From Salegentibacter sp. R32 (lineage in GTDB: Bacteria; Bacteroidota; Bacteroidia; Flavobacteriales; Flavobacteriaceae): DNA of 64,000 nucleotides. Position 1 is the stretch's first letter. The number at the start of each line of letters is the position of its first letter. Made by a program: the position numbers and the translations under genes. The notes below the pieces were generated by a model. It made no database searches. It was not told the origin of the DNA and saw only the letters and a list, made by a program, of their open reading frames with translations. The DNA is taken from NCBI RefSeq assembly GCF_008692195.1, contig NZ_RXOM01000003.1, forward strand, positions 101,446-165,445, in the 5' to 3' direction. This document shows positions 1-8,922 of the stretch, in pieces.

Positions 1-798
1 TCTATCAATATTATGTTTTCTTGCAATTTGGTTAATAATGGGTTCTCTTAGTAAGCGTAACGTTCTTCGTAAAAACTTGTCTGCAACTTCTTTATTTCTT
101 AGCTTTCTTAAAAGTCTTACCATCTCATCTGCAACAAAAATTGTATTCTCTTTTTTTAAATAAAAGATTACTCCTATATTTTTCAGATTATTAATAACTT
201 CCATTATATCTAATTTTTTAATTGGAAGTATTGAATAGTTTATAAGTTTTACTTCTTCTTGTGAAAGATTTAATTGATTAGAAAGAATTAAAATGATAGA
301 TAATTCGTCTGATGTAATTTTAGCATCTCTATTATTATCTAAATCATTTTTATAAGCAGTATTTAGACAAGCTTTATATATTTGATAATCCCTTTTTCGT
401 TCGTCTGATATATCAGACTTATCATTTTGAAACTCTTGATTGGTTTGTTTTATTTTTAATTTTATATGTTTTATTTCAGCATCATATAATCTTGAAAACC
501 AATCTTGCTTCATAATACAATTACCATCTTTTATCAAAATATCGACTAAAATATCTAATTGTGAAGATGTATCTTGAAATTCACATTTTAAATACTCAAA
601 AAATTCTTTTTCTATTAAGGAAAAAACTTTGGCAACATTTAAGCTATCTACGGATTTTAGGCCTTTATCTGCGGAACTAAGAATTTTATCAATTTCTTTT
701 AAATTTTTTGGATTCTGTGAAATGATGTTATCTATAACTTTGATAAAGTTATTTTTATCAATAGAGTTTAAACGTTCTAAAATTTTTTCAAGTTTCAT
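1..798 (-). CDS. Unrecognised protein, C-terminus cut by window edge
   Basis: An uninterrupted frame of 266 codons runs leftward from an ATG at 796-798 to the edge of the window, so the stop codon lies outside. I do not recognise the family. The protein has no signal peptide or membrane segment and is predicted mostly helical. Its N-terminus (MKLEKILERL) is charged. A central part rich in Lys and Gln (about 105-130) is followed by a segment ending in LNLSQEE (about 165-180), which loosely recalls TerB-like helical domains. The last visible part (about 230-266) is very basic, with several LRKLR/LRRTLR-type heptads, suggesting nucleic-acid contact. AT content is higher than in the neighbouring housekeeping genes. 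The divergent neighbour is separated by a gap of about 115 bases with no clear promoter. It is real as a coding frame; its function is unknown. Confidence 0.72.
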   Translation of the reverse strand, partial: MKLEKILERLNSIDKNNFIKVIDNIISQNPKNLKEIDKILSSADKGLKSVDSLNVAKVFSLIEKEFFEYLKCEFQDTSSQLDILVDILIKDGNCIMKQDWFSRLYDAEIKHIKLKIKQTNQEFQNDKSDISDERKRDYQIYKACLNTAYKNDLDNNRDAKITSDELSIILILSNQLNLSQEEVKLINYSILPIKKLDIMEVINNLKNIGVIFYLKKENTIFVADEMVRLLRKLRNKEVADKFLRRTLRLLREPIINQIARKHNIDR

Positions 799-913
799 TG
801 ATTGTGATGTTAATTGAAATTAAATGTAAATAGTTTTTTAAGATACCAGATATATACTTTATAGGTTAAAATAAGATAAATATATAAAAAATAACCTTTA
901 AGTGTATCGTTTA

Positions 914-1594
914 TTAATTTTCCATCAACCTACTTACTAATTCAACAACACCTCTTGAGGCCTTTTGTGCAATTACTTCGATATTCTTAGAAGAATCAAT
1001 CGATGGGTTGGGATCTATAAAATAAACCGGTGTATTTTCTGGGGCATAATGCATTAAACTGGCTGCTGGATAAACTTGCATAGAAGTACCAATAATGATA
1101 AGAATATCTGCTTTTTCAACTAGTTCAACGGCAACTTCCAACATCGGGACTTGCTCCCCAAACCATACCACGTGTGGACGTAATTGATGGTTGTGCTCAC
1201 AGAAGTCACCTAGCTGTAAATCGTCTTTCCAATCTAAAATAAGGTTTTCATCAAAGGTACTTCTTACTTTAAATAACTCGCCATGTAAATGGGTAACATT
1301 AGCACTTCCGGCACGTTCATGTAAATCATCTACGTTTTGGGTGATGATGTTAACATTGTATTTTTCTTCTAATTTTACTAAAGCTTTATGTGCAGTATTA
1401 GGCTCAACTTCTTTTAATTGTCTTCGCCGTTTATTGTAAAAGTCGAGTACGAGTTCTTGATTTTTTTCCCAACCTTGAGGAGAAGCAACTTCCATCACAT
1501 CGTGACCTTCCCACAGACCATTGTCATCCCTAAAAGTTTTAATACCGCTTTCTGCACTCATTCCGGCACCGGTTAGCACTACAATATTTTTCAT
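914..1594 (-). CDS. cobB: NAD-dependent protein deacylase, Sir2 family (CobB-like)
   Basis: Removes acyl groups from protein lysines using NAD+. The 226 residues show the sirtuin signature in order: GAGMSAESG (9-17) and the following FRD for NAD binding, TQNVDDLH (85-92), catalytic His104 in LHGE, RPHVVWFGE (about 139-147) and GTS (169-171). Tyr53 and Arg56 in FYNKRRRQL match the Tyr-x-x-Arg pair that class III sirtuins such as E. coli CobB and SIRT5 use to bind succinyl or malonyl groups, so a desuccinylase role is plausible. Odd point: the zinc module between His104 and residue 140 has a single Cys (132) instead of four, so it probably binds no structural zinc. It is divergent from the TrmH-like gene, and the ATG start sits directly at the Rossmann fold, as in bacterial homologues. 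Confidence 0.93.
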   Translation of the reverse strand: MKNIVVLTGAGMSAESGIKTFRDDNGLWEGHDVMEVASPQGWEKNQELVLDFYNKRRRQLKEVEPNTAHKALVKLEEKYNVNIITQNVDDLHERAGSANVTHLHGELFKVRSTFDENLILDWKDDLQLGDFCEHNHQLRPHVVWFGEQVPMLEVAVELVEKADILIIIGTSMQVYPAASLMHYAPENTPVYFIDPNPSIDSSKNIEVIAQKASRGVVELVSRLMEN

Positions 1595-1668
1595 AGCCTA
1601 TTATTTTAAAAGTTGAAAGTCTAAAGTTAAAACTTAAAATTTCAACTAAAAAACTCTACTTTAGCACG

Positions 1669-2328
1669 ATGAGAGACCAAAAACTTTTAGATTATTTAGA
1701 AACTTACCTAACTCCCCGCAGAATAGGATTATTTAATAAAGTCTTAGCAGAGAGAACCAATCATTTTACGGTTGCGACAGAAGATGTATATCAGTTGCAC
1801 AACACTAGTGCGGTGATTAGAAGTTGTGATGTTTTTGGCGTACAGAATATTCATATTACCGAAGAAAGAAACGTACGGAAAATAGATCGTGAAATTGCCA
1901 TGGGAGCACAAAAATGGGTCAACGTAAACCGTTACCATAAAGTTTCAGATTCTATCAATGCGTTAAGAAAAAAAGGTTATCAAATTGTAGCGACAACACC
2001 GCATAATGATGCTTGCCTATTAGATGATTTTGATATTTCCCAACCGGCTGCCATATTTTTTGGTACTGAGAAGCAAGGCTTGAGTGAAGAACTACTGAAC
2101 GAAGCGGACAGCTATTTAAAAATACCCATGGCAGGTTTTACAGAAAGTTTGAATATTTCGGTTTCTGCAGCGATAATCCTTCAAAATCTTACTTCACGTT
2201 TAAAGCAAAGTGAAATTAATTGGCGCTTAAGTGAAGAAGAAAAATTCGATATACGAATGCATTGGGCTACCAATTGTATTAAAAGTAGCGACCAGATTAT
2301 AGAACGTTACTTTAAAGAGAACTCATAA
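1669..2328 (+). CDS. trmH: tRNA/rRNA 2'-O-ribose methyltransferase, SpoU/TrmH family
   Basis: Transfers a methyl group from S-adenosylmethionine to a ribose 2'-OH, most likely Gm18 of tRNA. The 219 residues match TrmH length. The three SPOUT motifs are visible: motif 1 around Asn45 to Arg51 (NTSAVIRSCD), motif 2 FGTEKQGLS (131-139) and motif 3 SLNISVSAA (160-168), which form the deep trefoil knot that binds the cofactor. A C-terminal helical extension from about 180 resembles TrmH rather than RlmB. A TACTTTAG box shortly upstream could be the -7 element. The last 22 bases overlap the 3' end of the convergent secreted-protein gene. TrmH is the preferred call, but another SpoU family target cannot be excluded by sequence alone. 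Confidence 0.85.
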   Translation: MRDQKLLDYLETYLTPRRIGLFNKVLAERTNHFTVATEDVYQLHNTSAVIRSCDVFGVQNIHITEERNVRKIDREIAMGAQKWVNVNRYHKVSDSINALRKKGYQIVATTPHNDACLLDDFDISQPAAIFFGTEKQGLSEELLNEADSYLKIPMAGFTESLNISVSAAIILQNLTSRLKQSEINWRLSEEEKFDIRMHWATNCIKSSDQIIERYFKENS

Positions 2329-3164
2329 AGGTTTCTTCCTTTCTTCTTGCTTTCTTTTTCATCGGCAAGAAAAGCTGTAGTGCTATTTTTATAGCAAATA
2401 CTCTCTTTTTGTGTACGCTTTCCTGGTATATCGTATTGTTGAATATTTCCTCCAAAAAAATCATTATCTTTAAAATTACTAAGTTTCCAAATATGTTGTT
2501 CACTTAATAAAATTATTTCATTTTCTTCTGCATTAATACTTGCTGCAGTAATCCAACATTCTCGTTTGCCTTCACAAGTTTTATAAGTTCCTATTTTTTT
2601 AGCTTTATACCTGCCGGGTTTAGCAGGTAATTGATAAACATTTACAGTCCCGTCAGGATGTTCACTTCTATTTTTAGTGAACATATACAGATGGCCATTT
2701 TTGTATATAAGAGCTTCAGAACCAAAATTCATATTTTCATTATCGGCAGGAAAAGTTTCTTGATCTTCAAATGAAAACTCTATTTTTTCTGCAATCGCTT
2801 CTTCTTTTTGCTGAAGAAAATTTTTAACGATATAAATGGTTAAATCTTCACGATCGTTATCATTATTACCGGTATCTGCAATGTAAAGAGTACCTTGATT
2901 ATCTTTGGCAAGATCTTCCCAATCTACATTTTCAGCATTTTCAATTTCAATTTCTTGCTGAAGTTCCCCCTTAGGGGTAAAACCATATACAATATTTGGA
3001 TTACCAGAATCGTTGATTGCCCAAATTAAATCTGAACCTTCTAATATTTCGATTCCACTTATTTCAGTAAGTTTTTTAGAAAGATGCTTAACTTCTGTAA
3101 GGGTATTGTTTTGACTAAAACAAAGTTGAATCGTAAAGAATAAAATAAAAATCAATCTTCTCAT
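2307..3164 (-). CDS. Secreted beta-propeller-like protein of unknown function
   Basis: The 285-residue protein starts with a Sec signal peptide (MRRLIFILFFTIQLCFSQ, cleavage near residue 18). The body repeats strand-rich segments typical of a propeller: ISGIEI...LIWAINDSGN, VDWEDLAKDNQGTLYIADTGNN, and a later segment containing GSEALIYKNGHLYMFTKN. The WEDLA and ADTGNN wording is common in Bacteroidota secreted proteins related to the SdiA-regulated/NHL propeller group. I infer an extracytoplasmic binding or enzymatic propeller; no catalytic residues can be named. There is no lipobox and no T9SS C-terminal domain, so a periplasmic location is likeliest. It is convergent with trmH, with a 22-base overlap of the 3' ends. 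Confidence 0.75.
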   Translation of the reverse strand: MRRLIFILFFTIQLCFSQNNTLTEVKHLSKKLTEISGIEILEGSDLIWAINDSGNPNIVYGFTPKGELQQEIEIENAENVDWEDLAKDNQGTLYIADTGNNDNDREDLTIYIVKNFLQQKEEAIAEKIEFSFEDQETFPADNENMNFGSEALIYKNGHLYMFTKNRSEHPDGTVNVYQLPAKPGRYKAKKIGTYKTCEGKRECWITAASINAEENEIILLSEQHIWKLSNFKDNDFFGGNIQQYDIPGKRTQKESICYKNSTTAFLADEKESKKKGRNLYEFSLK

Positions 3165-3243
3165 ACCACGTCTTTAGAATGTAAAAATACAAAAGCTATG
3201 CCGTTAGTTCTTTATGAAGCATTGGTATTTAATAATTATTTTA

Positions 3244-4014
3244 TTATTTCTTTTTAAGTACGCGATATTCTTCGTAACAGCCACTAATGGCATCTAGAAT
3301 TTGCAAATCGTTGGCTGATTTTATAAAACTTTCTGAATAGTTACAATTGCGTAGAATTTCATCAATATCTACACGGGTAACTTGTAATAAAGCGGCTAAA
3401 GTCTCTCTGTTGAATTTTTTTGCGAGAAGATTTCTAATTTCATCGTCTTCTTTCATTTTGCGAAGCTTACGCATTTGTTTTGGTTTTTTACCAAATACAT
3501 TGTAGAGAAAATCAACCGGATTAAATATAGATTCCATCGTTCGGGTAAATGCACCGGGCTGACTGTCGCCGGCCTCATAACCATAATTTAATCCGGAAAT
3601 ACTGTATCTGTAATTTTCGTAGATAGGAATATTTTTGGCATCGATTTCTAAGTAACCGGTAAGTTTTAAAGGTTTTACCGTTACTTCTTCGAGGGCAATG
3701 CCAATTTCTGTCATTTTTATTTTTACTTCCCCAAACTTTTTCCAGTCATTGGTGACCCTAACTTCAATGGATTTATAACCCAAATAAGAGAAAAATAAAG
3801 TGTCGTTAATAGAGGCCTTTATATCAAATTCTCCTTCTTGCCCGGTACTGGTACCAATTACATCATTTAAGTTAACAATGTTTACACCTTCCAAAGGAAG
3901 GTCGTTTGCCGCATTTAGAACCCTACCTTTAATCACTTCGGTAGAATCGGTTTCTTGGGCAAAACTTGTTAAGGTTAAAAATAGAAATAAAGTAAAAAAG
4001 AGAATTTTTTGCAT
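3244..4014 (-). CDS. Secreted protein with carboxypeptidase-D regulatory-like domain
   Basis: A signal peptide (about 1-19, ending SFAQ) is followed by a CarboxypepD_reg-like beta-sandwich at about 28-110. Typical landmarks are GRVLNAANDLPLEGVNI, the GTSTGQEGEFDI turn and LFFSYLGYKSIEV. This module usually opens SusC-type TonB receptors, but here it is fused to a roughly 140-residue helical, charged tail with no barrel, so the protein is not a transporter. Stand-alone proteins of this shape are frequent in Flavobacteriia and of unknown function, presumably periplasmic. It lies upstream of and in the same direction as the propeller gene with about 80 bases between, so the two may be co-transcribed. 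Confidence 0.82.
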   Translation of the reverse strand: MQKILFFTLFLFLTLTSFAQETDSTEVIKGRVLNAANDLPLEGVNIVNLNDVIGTSTGQEGEFDIKASINDTLFFSYLGYKSIEVRVTNDWKKFGEVKIKMTEIGIALEEVTVKPLKLTGYLEIDAKNIPIYENYRYSISGLNYGYEAGDSQPGAFTRTMESIFNPVDFLYNVFGKKPKQMRKLRKMKEDDEIRNLLAKKFNRETLAALLQVTRVDIDEILRNCNYSESFIKSANDLQILDAISGCYEEYRVLKKK

Positions 4015-4096
4015 ATCAACAATTCAGTAAAAAAGAAAAATAAAAATTATTTACTCAATAGACCTTAAAATATTTCAAAAATTACACCAAGGATAT

Positions 4097-5878
4097 TTAT
4101 TTTTTTCTTTTTCGCCTGTTTATCGAGCTTTTAATATTCGATTTTCTACTGCCTCCTTTACTGTCAGAATTTCCTCTTCGTGAAGATCTTCTTCCACCAC
4201 CACCGGAGTTGTTATTTTGAAAATCGTTGTTTTTTCGGCCTCGGCCGCCACCACCGCCTTTTCTTCCTTTACGTTTTCTTCCACCACCACTGTTTTTGGT
4301 AATTTCAACGTTTACCGTTCTACCTTCGTGTTGATAGTTTTCAAAAGCAGCAAGCACTTTATCTTTTTCGCTGTTATCGGTATTGAAAAAAGAAAAGCTA
4401 TCTTTTACGTCAACTCTAGAAACGCCATCCCTTCCTAAGTCTAAATGCTCTTTTAAGAAATCTTTTAACGACATCCAATCGAAACCATCTTTTGCTCCAA
4501 CATTAATAAAATATCGGGTTGAGCTACCATCATCACTAAAACTATCATTTTGTGCTTTGGCATTTAAATCGGTAGCGTCTTTGTAATAATTATGAAAACG
4601 GGTGAATTCTACTGAAAAGAATTTTTTGATTAATTCTTCTTTACTAAAATCCTGTAAAATTTCTTCTAGCTGCGGAAGGAATTTATCAATTTCATGATTA
4701 ATCTTGGTATCTTTTATATCGTTCGCTAAATGGAAAAGTTGCACTTGGCAAATTTCTTCTCCGCTAGGAATATCTTTTTGTTCAAAAGATTGTTTAATGA
4801 TTCGCTCGATACTTTTGATTTTTCGAACTTCACTTTTACTTACAATTACCATAGAAACTCCACTTTTTCCGGCACGACCGGTACGACCGCTTCGGTGAGT
4901 GTAAGTTTCAATTTCATCAGGTAATTGGTAGTTGATTACGTGGGTAATATCATCTACGTCGATTCCACGAGCAGCCACATCGGTAGCTACCAACATCTGG
5001 ATTTGACGCGTTCTAAAACTCTTCATTACCAAATCCCGTTGATTCTGACTTAAATCTCCGTGTATTGCTGCTGCGCTGTAACCGTCTTCGATTAATTTTT
5101 CAGCAACTTTTTGTGTATCGCGTTTAGTTCTACAGAAAATAACCGAAAAAATATCTGGATTAGCATCGGCTAAACGTTTTAAGGCTTGGTAACGGTCTCT
5201 TCCCGGACTAATGTAATATTCGTGAGAAACGTTTTTTGACCCTTCATTTTTGGTACCTACGGTAATTTCAATAGGCTTCGACATAAACTTTTTAGCGATG
5301 CTCGCTACTTCTTTGGGCATTGTTGCACTAAAAAGCCAAGTTTTCTTTTCTTCAGGAGTATGTGATAAAATATCGGTAATGTCTTCATAGAAGCCCATAT
5401 TCAACATTTCATCAGCTTCATCAAGCACACAATAATCAATTTCAGAAATATCAATCATTCTGCGGCCTACCATATCTTTCATTCGGCCGGGAGTGGCTAC
5501 AATAATTTGTGCTCCTCGTTTGATTTGACGTTCTTGATCAGAAATGCTGGCACCTCCATAAATAGCTACCACATTTAGTTGCGGAAGGTATTTAGCGTAA
5601 TTCTTAAGTTCGTTGGTAATCTGTAAACAAAGTTCACGGGTTGGCGATAAAATTAAACCCTGTGTTTGTTTACTGTTAATATTAATCTTTTGGATTAAAG
5701 GAAAACCAAATGCTGCGGTTTTTCCGGTTCCGGTCTGGGCCAAAGCGACAAGGTCTGTTTCTTGGTCCAATAAAATAGGTATCGCTTGCTCTTGTACTTC
5801 ACTAGGAGCCTCAAACCCCATATCATTTACAGCATTCACGATTTCGGCCTGTAAGCCTAATTGTTCAAATTTGTTCAT
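4097..5878 (-). CDS. DEAD-box RNA helicase with DbpA RNA-binding domain and RGG-like tail
   Basis: ATP-dependent RNA helicase of the CsdA/DeaD type, acting on structured RNA and ribosome assembly. Visible motifs are the Q motif near 25-34, AQTGTGKT (47-54), PTRELCLQ, DEAD, SAT and HRSGRTGRAG. A DbpA-type RNA-binding fold occupies about 465-545 (YFINVGAKDGFDW onward). The tail is a Gly/Arg/Lys low-complexity stretch that should bind RNA non-specifically and may favour condensation. I place the start at the ATG at 5876-5878 (MNKFEQLG). A TTG eight codons upstream is possible but would add LILFFN, which is not helicase-like. A second, much shorter DEAD helicase lies at 46.2 kb. A cold-shock role is inferred from the family. 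Confidence 0.93.
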   Translation of the reverse strand: MNKFEQLGLQAEIVNAVNDMGFEAPSEVQEQAIPILLDQETDLVALAQTGTGKTAAFGFPLIQKININSKQTQGLILSPTRELCLQITNELKNYAKYLPQLNVVAIYGGASISDQERQIKRGAQIIVATPGRMKDMVGRRMIDISEIDYCVLDEADEMLNMGFYEDITDILSHTPEEKKTWLFSATMPKEVASIAKKFMSKPIEITVGTKNEGSKNVSHEYYISPGRDRYQALKRLADANPDIFSVIFCRTKRDTQKVAEKLIEDGYSAAAIHGDLSQNQRDLVMKSFRTRQIQMLVATDVAARGIDVDDITHVINYQLPDEIETYTHRSGRTGRAGKSGVSMVIVSKSEVRKIKSIERIIKQSFEQKDIPSGEEICQVQLFHLANDIKDTKINHEIDKFLPQLEEILQDFSKEELIKKFFSVEFTRFHNYYKDATDLNAKAQNDSFSDDGSSTRYFINVGAKDGFDWMSLKDFLKEHLDLGRDGVSRVDVKDSFSFFNTDNSEKDKVLAAFENYQHEGRTVNVEITKNSGGGRKRKGRKGGGGGRGRKNNDFQNNNSGGGGRRSSRRGNSDSKGGSRKSNIKSSINRRKRKK

Positions 5879-5954
5879 ATTAAAAAATAAAATAAGCTGC
5901 AAAGGTAATCATTCCTTTACAGCTTATGCGATAAATAGTTAAGTATTAATTTTT

Positions 5955-6527
5955 TTATTCTGAAAGATATTCAGTTAGTTGCGTAAAAGCCCTTGCACGA
6001 TGACTAATTGTTCCTTTTTCAGAAAGGCTCATTTCAGCAAAAGTTTGCTCGTAACTATCAGGTTGAAAGATAGGGTCGTACCCAAAACCTTCATTTCCCT
6101 TTTTTTCTTTGGTGATTGTACCTTCACAAATTCCGGTGAAGAGTGTTTCTTTTCCATTAATGGTTAAAGCAATTACTGTTTTAAAACGTGCTCTTCGGTT
6201 TGCTTTGCCTTCTAAGTTTTTCAATAATTTATTCATATTGGCATCGCTGTCTTTTTCTTCTCCCGCATAGCGTGCCGAATTAACACCGGGTTCACCACCC
6301 AATTCATCTACTTCCAGTCCAGTATCATCTGCAAAGCAATCATAATCGTAATTGCGTTTAACATATTTAGCTTTAATGATGGCGTTTTCATCAATCGTGC
6401 TTCCGGTTTCTTCAATATCTTCGGTACAACCAATATCGTCTAATGAAAGTAATTCGATATGATGAGGCAATAAACTCTGAATTTCTTTGAATTTATTTTT
6501 ATTATGAGTGGCAAATACAAGTCGCAT
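5955..6527 (-). CDS. rdgB: Non-canonical purine NTP pyrophosphatase (RdgB/HAM1)
   Basis: Hydrolyses ITP, dITP and XTP to monophosphates so that deaminated purines stay out of nucleic acids. The 190 residues match the family length. Diagnostic segments are FATHNKNKFKEI at the N-terminus (substrate loop), FADDTGLEVDELGGEPG with the metal-binding acidic residues, SARYAGE, and FGYDPIF near 150. The C-terminal SHRARA motif is present. It is followed on the same strand by the helicase with about 75 bases between, and preceded by rlmH, an arrangement that suggests a small housekeeping run. Confidence 0.96.
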   Translation of the reverse strand: MRLVFATHNKNKFKEIQSLLPHHIELLSLDDIGCTEDIEETGSTIDENAIIKAKYVKRNYDYDCFADDTGLEVDELGGEPGVNSARYAGEEKDSDANMNKLLKNLEGKANRRARFKTVIALTINGKETLFTGICEGTITKEKKGNEGFGYDPIFQPDSYEQTFAEMSLSEKGTISHRARAFTQLTEYLSE

Positions 6528-6591
6528 AGCAATTATTTTTAAAGCTGAAATTTATAAAAGTTTTTGGGTTGAAAAAGTATTTCCACATAAA

Positions 6592-7065
6592 TTATTGGTG
6601 GTGGTAAGGTTCATTTTTTAAAATAGTAAATGCACGGTACAATTGTTCAGTAAAAAAAAGCCGTACCATTTGATGTGAAAAAGTCATTTTGGATAAGGAA
6701 ATTTTCTGATTGGAACGCTGGTAAACTTCTTCAGAAAAACCATACGGACCGCCAATCACAAAAATAAGTTGCTTCATTCCTGTATTCATCTGTTTTTGTA
6801 ACCATTTTGAAAACCCAACCGAAGAATAGCTTTTTCCGTTTTCGTCTAACAATACCAAAATGTCTGAAGATTGTGTTTTGGCTAAAATAAGCTCGCCTTC
6901 TTTTTGTTTTTGAAGCTGCTCATCCATTTTTTTAGACTTTTTTATATCAGGAATAAGCTCGATTTCGAACTTACAATAGTGTTTTAAACGCTTAAAATAT
7001 TGGTCTATAAGTTTTTGCAGGTCTTTATCGTCGGTTTTTCCTATAGCGAGTAATTTAATGGTCAT
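6592..7065 (-). CDS. rlmH: 23S rRNA pseudouridine-1915 N3-methyltransferase RlmH
   Basis: Methylates the pseudouridine at position 1915 in helix 69 of 23S rRNA on the assembled 70S ribosome. The 157 residues correspond to the small SPOUT-fold RlmH family. The S-adenosylmethionine knot is recognisable from LVLLDENGKSYSS, the FVIGGPYGF loop, and the C-terminal LSKMTFSHQMVRLFF and YRAFTILKNEPYHHQ segments, which are nearly invariant. It is divergent from nadC with about 50 bases between start codons, so both promoters must share that gap. Confidence 0.97.
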   Translation of the reverse strand: MTIKLLAIGKTDDKDLQKLIDQYFKRLKHYCKFEIELIPDIKKSKKMDEQLQKQKEGELILAKTQSSDILVLLDENGKSYSSVGFSKWLQKQMNTGMKQLIFVIGGPYGFSEEVYQRSNQKISLSKMTFSHQMVRLFFTEQLYRAFTILKNEPYHHQ

Positions 7066-7115
7066 CTTTATAGTTAGCGATTACTTTGTTACATTAGCAA
7101 AAATAACCTGATTAT

Positions 7116-7973
7116 ATGATTACTCAAGAACAATTTCAAAAAGAAGTCGACTTAATTATAAAAAATGCGATACGGGAAGATGTAGGCGATGGAGACCATA
7201 GTTCCTTGGCTTGTATTCCAGCCTATACTAAAGGAAAAGCAAAATTATTGGTGAAGGACAACGGAATTTTGGCCGGAGTTAATTTTGCTTATCAAGTATT
7301 TCAGTATGTTGATAGGGATTTAATTGTAGAAAAGTTTATAGACGACGGCGAGCAAATTGTAAATGGAGATGTAGCTTTATATGTATCGGGTAATAGTCAG
7401 TCTATTTTAAAAGCCGAGCGTTTGGTGTTAAACGCGATGCAGCGTATGAGTGCTATTGCTACTAAAACTCACGAATTTGCTAAGGTTTTAAAAGGAACCA
7501 ATACTAAAATTTTAGATACCCGTAAAACCACACCCGGTTTACGCGCTTTGGAAAAATGGGCGGTGAAAATTGGCGGTGGGGAAAATCATCGTTTTGCTTT
7601 ATACGATATGATTATGCTAAAAGATAACCATATTGATTTTGCCGGTGGAATTACTAAAGCGATTGATAAAACTAAATTGTATTTAAAAGAAAAAGATTTA
7701 GATCTGAAAATTATTGTGGAAGCTAGAAATCTAGATGAAATTGACGAAATATTGAGTAATTCTGGCGTTCATCGTATTTTAATTGATAACTTTAACTACG
7801 AAGATACCAAGAAAGCCGTTCAACTAATTGATGGGAAATGCCAAACCGAATCGAGTGGTGGGATTACATTGGAAACTGCTAAACATTATGCTGATTGTGG
7901 AGTAGATTATATTTCCAGTGGAGCATTAACGCATTCGGTGTACAATTTAGATTTGAGCTTAAAGGCAGTGTAA
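7116..7973 (+). CDS. nadC: Nicotinate-nucleotide pyrophosphorylase (carboxylating), NadC
   Basis: Converts quinolinate and PRPP to nicotinate mononucleotide, CO2 and pyrophosphate in de novo NAD synthesis. The 285 residues match the family. The substrate-binding region is clear: DTRKTTPGLRALEKWAV (about 134-150), GGGENHRFALYD and MLKDNHI, with the C-terminal SSGGI and ISSGALTHS phosphate-binding loops. The stop codon is followed immediately by the ATG of the membrane protein downstream, indicating one transcript. No other NAD pathway gene (nadA or nadB) is in the window. Confidence 0.97.
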   Translation: MITQEQFQKEVDLIIKNAIREDVGDGDHSSLACIPAYTKGKAKLLVKDNGILAGVNFAYQVFQYVDRDLIVEKFIDDGEQIVNGDVALYVSGNSQSILKAERLVLNAMQRMSAIATKTHEFAKVLKGTNTKILDTRKTTPGLRALEKWAVKIGGGENHRFALYDMIMLKDNHIDFAGGITKAIDKTKLYLKEKDLDLKIIVEARNLDEIDEILSNSGVHRILIDNFNYEDTKKAVQLIDGKCQTESSGGITLETAKHYADCGVDYISSGALTHSVYNLDLSLKAV

Positions 7974-8894
7974 ATGTCTGAAGAAGTAGAAAAAAAACTT
8001 AAAAAAATTCCCGGACTTAGTTGGTTTGTTAAAAAAGCCAAGAAAGTAATCTTGCCCGGTTTAGAAGGTTTATCGCTGTACGACCTTTGGGAGATTTATT
8101 CCGTAGGAATTATCAAAGGGACTTTTTCTACACGGGCAGGATCAATTGCCTTTAGTTTTTTTATGGCGATATTTCCTTTTCTCCTATTTATCTTGAATTT
8201 AATTCCCTATATCTGGTTTATCGACGATTTTCAGTTACAAGTGTTGGCCTTTATGGATACACTTTTACCGCCCCAGACTTCAGAATTTTTCAATGAAATT
8301 TTAGCCGATATTGTAAATACACAACGTGCCGGATTATTGTCATTTACCTTTTTACTTTCCATTTTTTTAATGACCAACGGTATCAACGCTATCTTCACCG
8401 GTTTTGAATTTTCATATCATACGACGATTAACAGATCTATTTTTAGACAATATTTAGTTGCGCTGGGAACCTCGATTATTATTGCGCTCATGTTGCTTCT
8501 TGCCGTGATAGCATTTGTTTATTTAACCTATATTATTGAAGATTTAAAAGCAATTGGCATATTTTCTGATAACCTTTATTGGGCAAAGATGGGAAGATAC
8601 CTTGTTTTTATCCTTCTAATTTATAATGCGGTGGCCACTTTATATTATTTTGGAACCAAAGAAGGAAGAAATTCACGTTACTTTTCTGTCGGGGCGTTTT
8701 TTACGACGCTTTTAATTATGCTCACCACGTTCTTATTTTCAATTTATATTGAAAATTTTAGTACGTACAACAAACTGTATGGTTCAATTGGAGCATTGTT
8801 AATTTTGATGGTTTACATCTGGCTAAATGCTAATATTTTGTTATTGGGCTTTGAATTAAATGCATCAATTAACCGTTTGAAACAAAATTTTTAA
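7974..8894 (+). CDS. YihY/BrkB family inner-membrane protein
   Basis: A 306-residue polytopic protein of the YihY/virulence factor BrkB family, whose biochemical role is still unsettled despite older annotation as ribonuclease BN. A soluble N-terminus of about 45 residues is followed by roughly six hydrophobic helices (for example FSFFMAIFPFLLFILNLIPY, and the Leu/Ile-rich spans near 165-185, 205-225 and 245-270). The family landmark GSIGALLILMVYIWLNANILL is seen near 265-290. Its ATG directly abuts the nadC stop codon, so translation is probably coupled. Confidence 0.9.
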   Translation: MSEEVEKKLKKIPGLSWFVKKAKKVILPGLEGLSLYDLWEIYSVGIIKGTFSTRAGSIAFSFFMAIFPFLLFILNLIPYIWFIDDFQLQVLAFMDTLLPPQTSEFFNEILADIVNTQRAGLLSFTFLLSIFLMTNGINAIFTGFEFSYHTTINRSIFRQYLVALGTSIIIALMLLLAVIAFVYLTYIIEDLKAIGIFSDNLYWAKMGRYLVFILLIYNAVATLYYFGTKEGRNSRYFSVGAFFTTLLIMLTTFLFSIYIENFSTYNKLYGSIGALLILMVYIWLNANILLLGFELNASINRLKQNF

Positions 8895-8922
8895 TATTTT
8901 AAGGGTCTAAATTTTATTAATT

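Noticed and set aside
310..350. EF-hand-like segment DLDNNRDAKITSDE in the left-edge protein
   Set aside because: The spacing of the acidic residues and of the hydrophobic and Glu positions is two residues too long for a canonical 12-residue loop.
4120..4308. Val/Glu-rich frame opposite to or within the helicase tail
   Set aside because: It is a shift of the Gly/Arg-repeat coding sequence in the helicase; low complexity makes every frame open.
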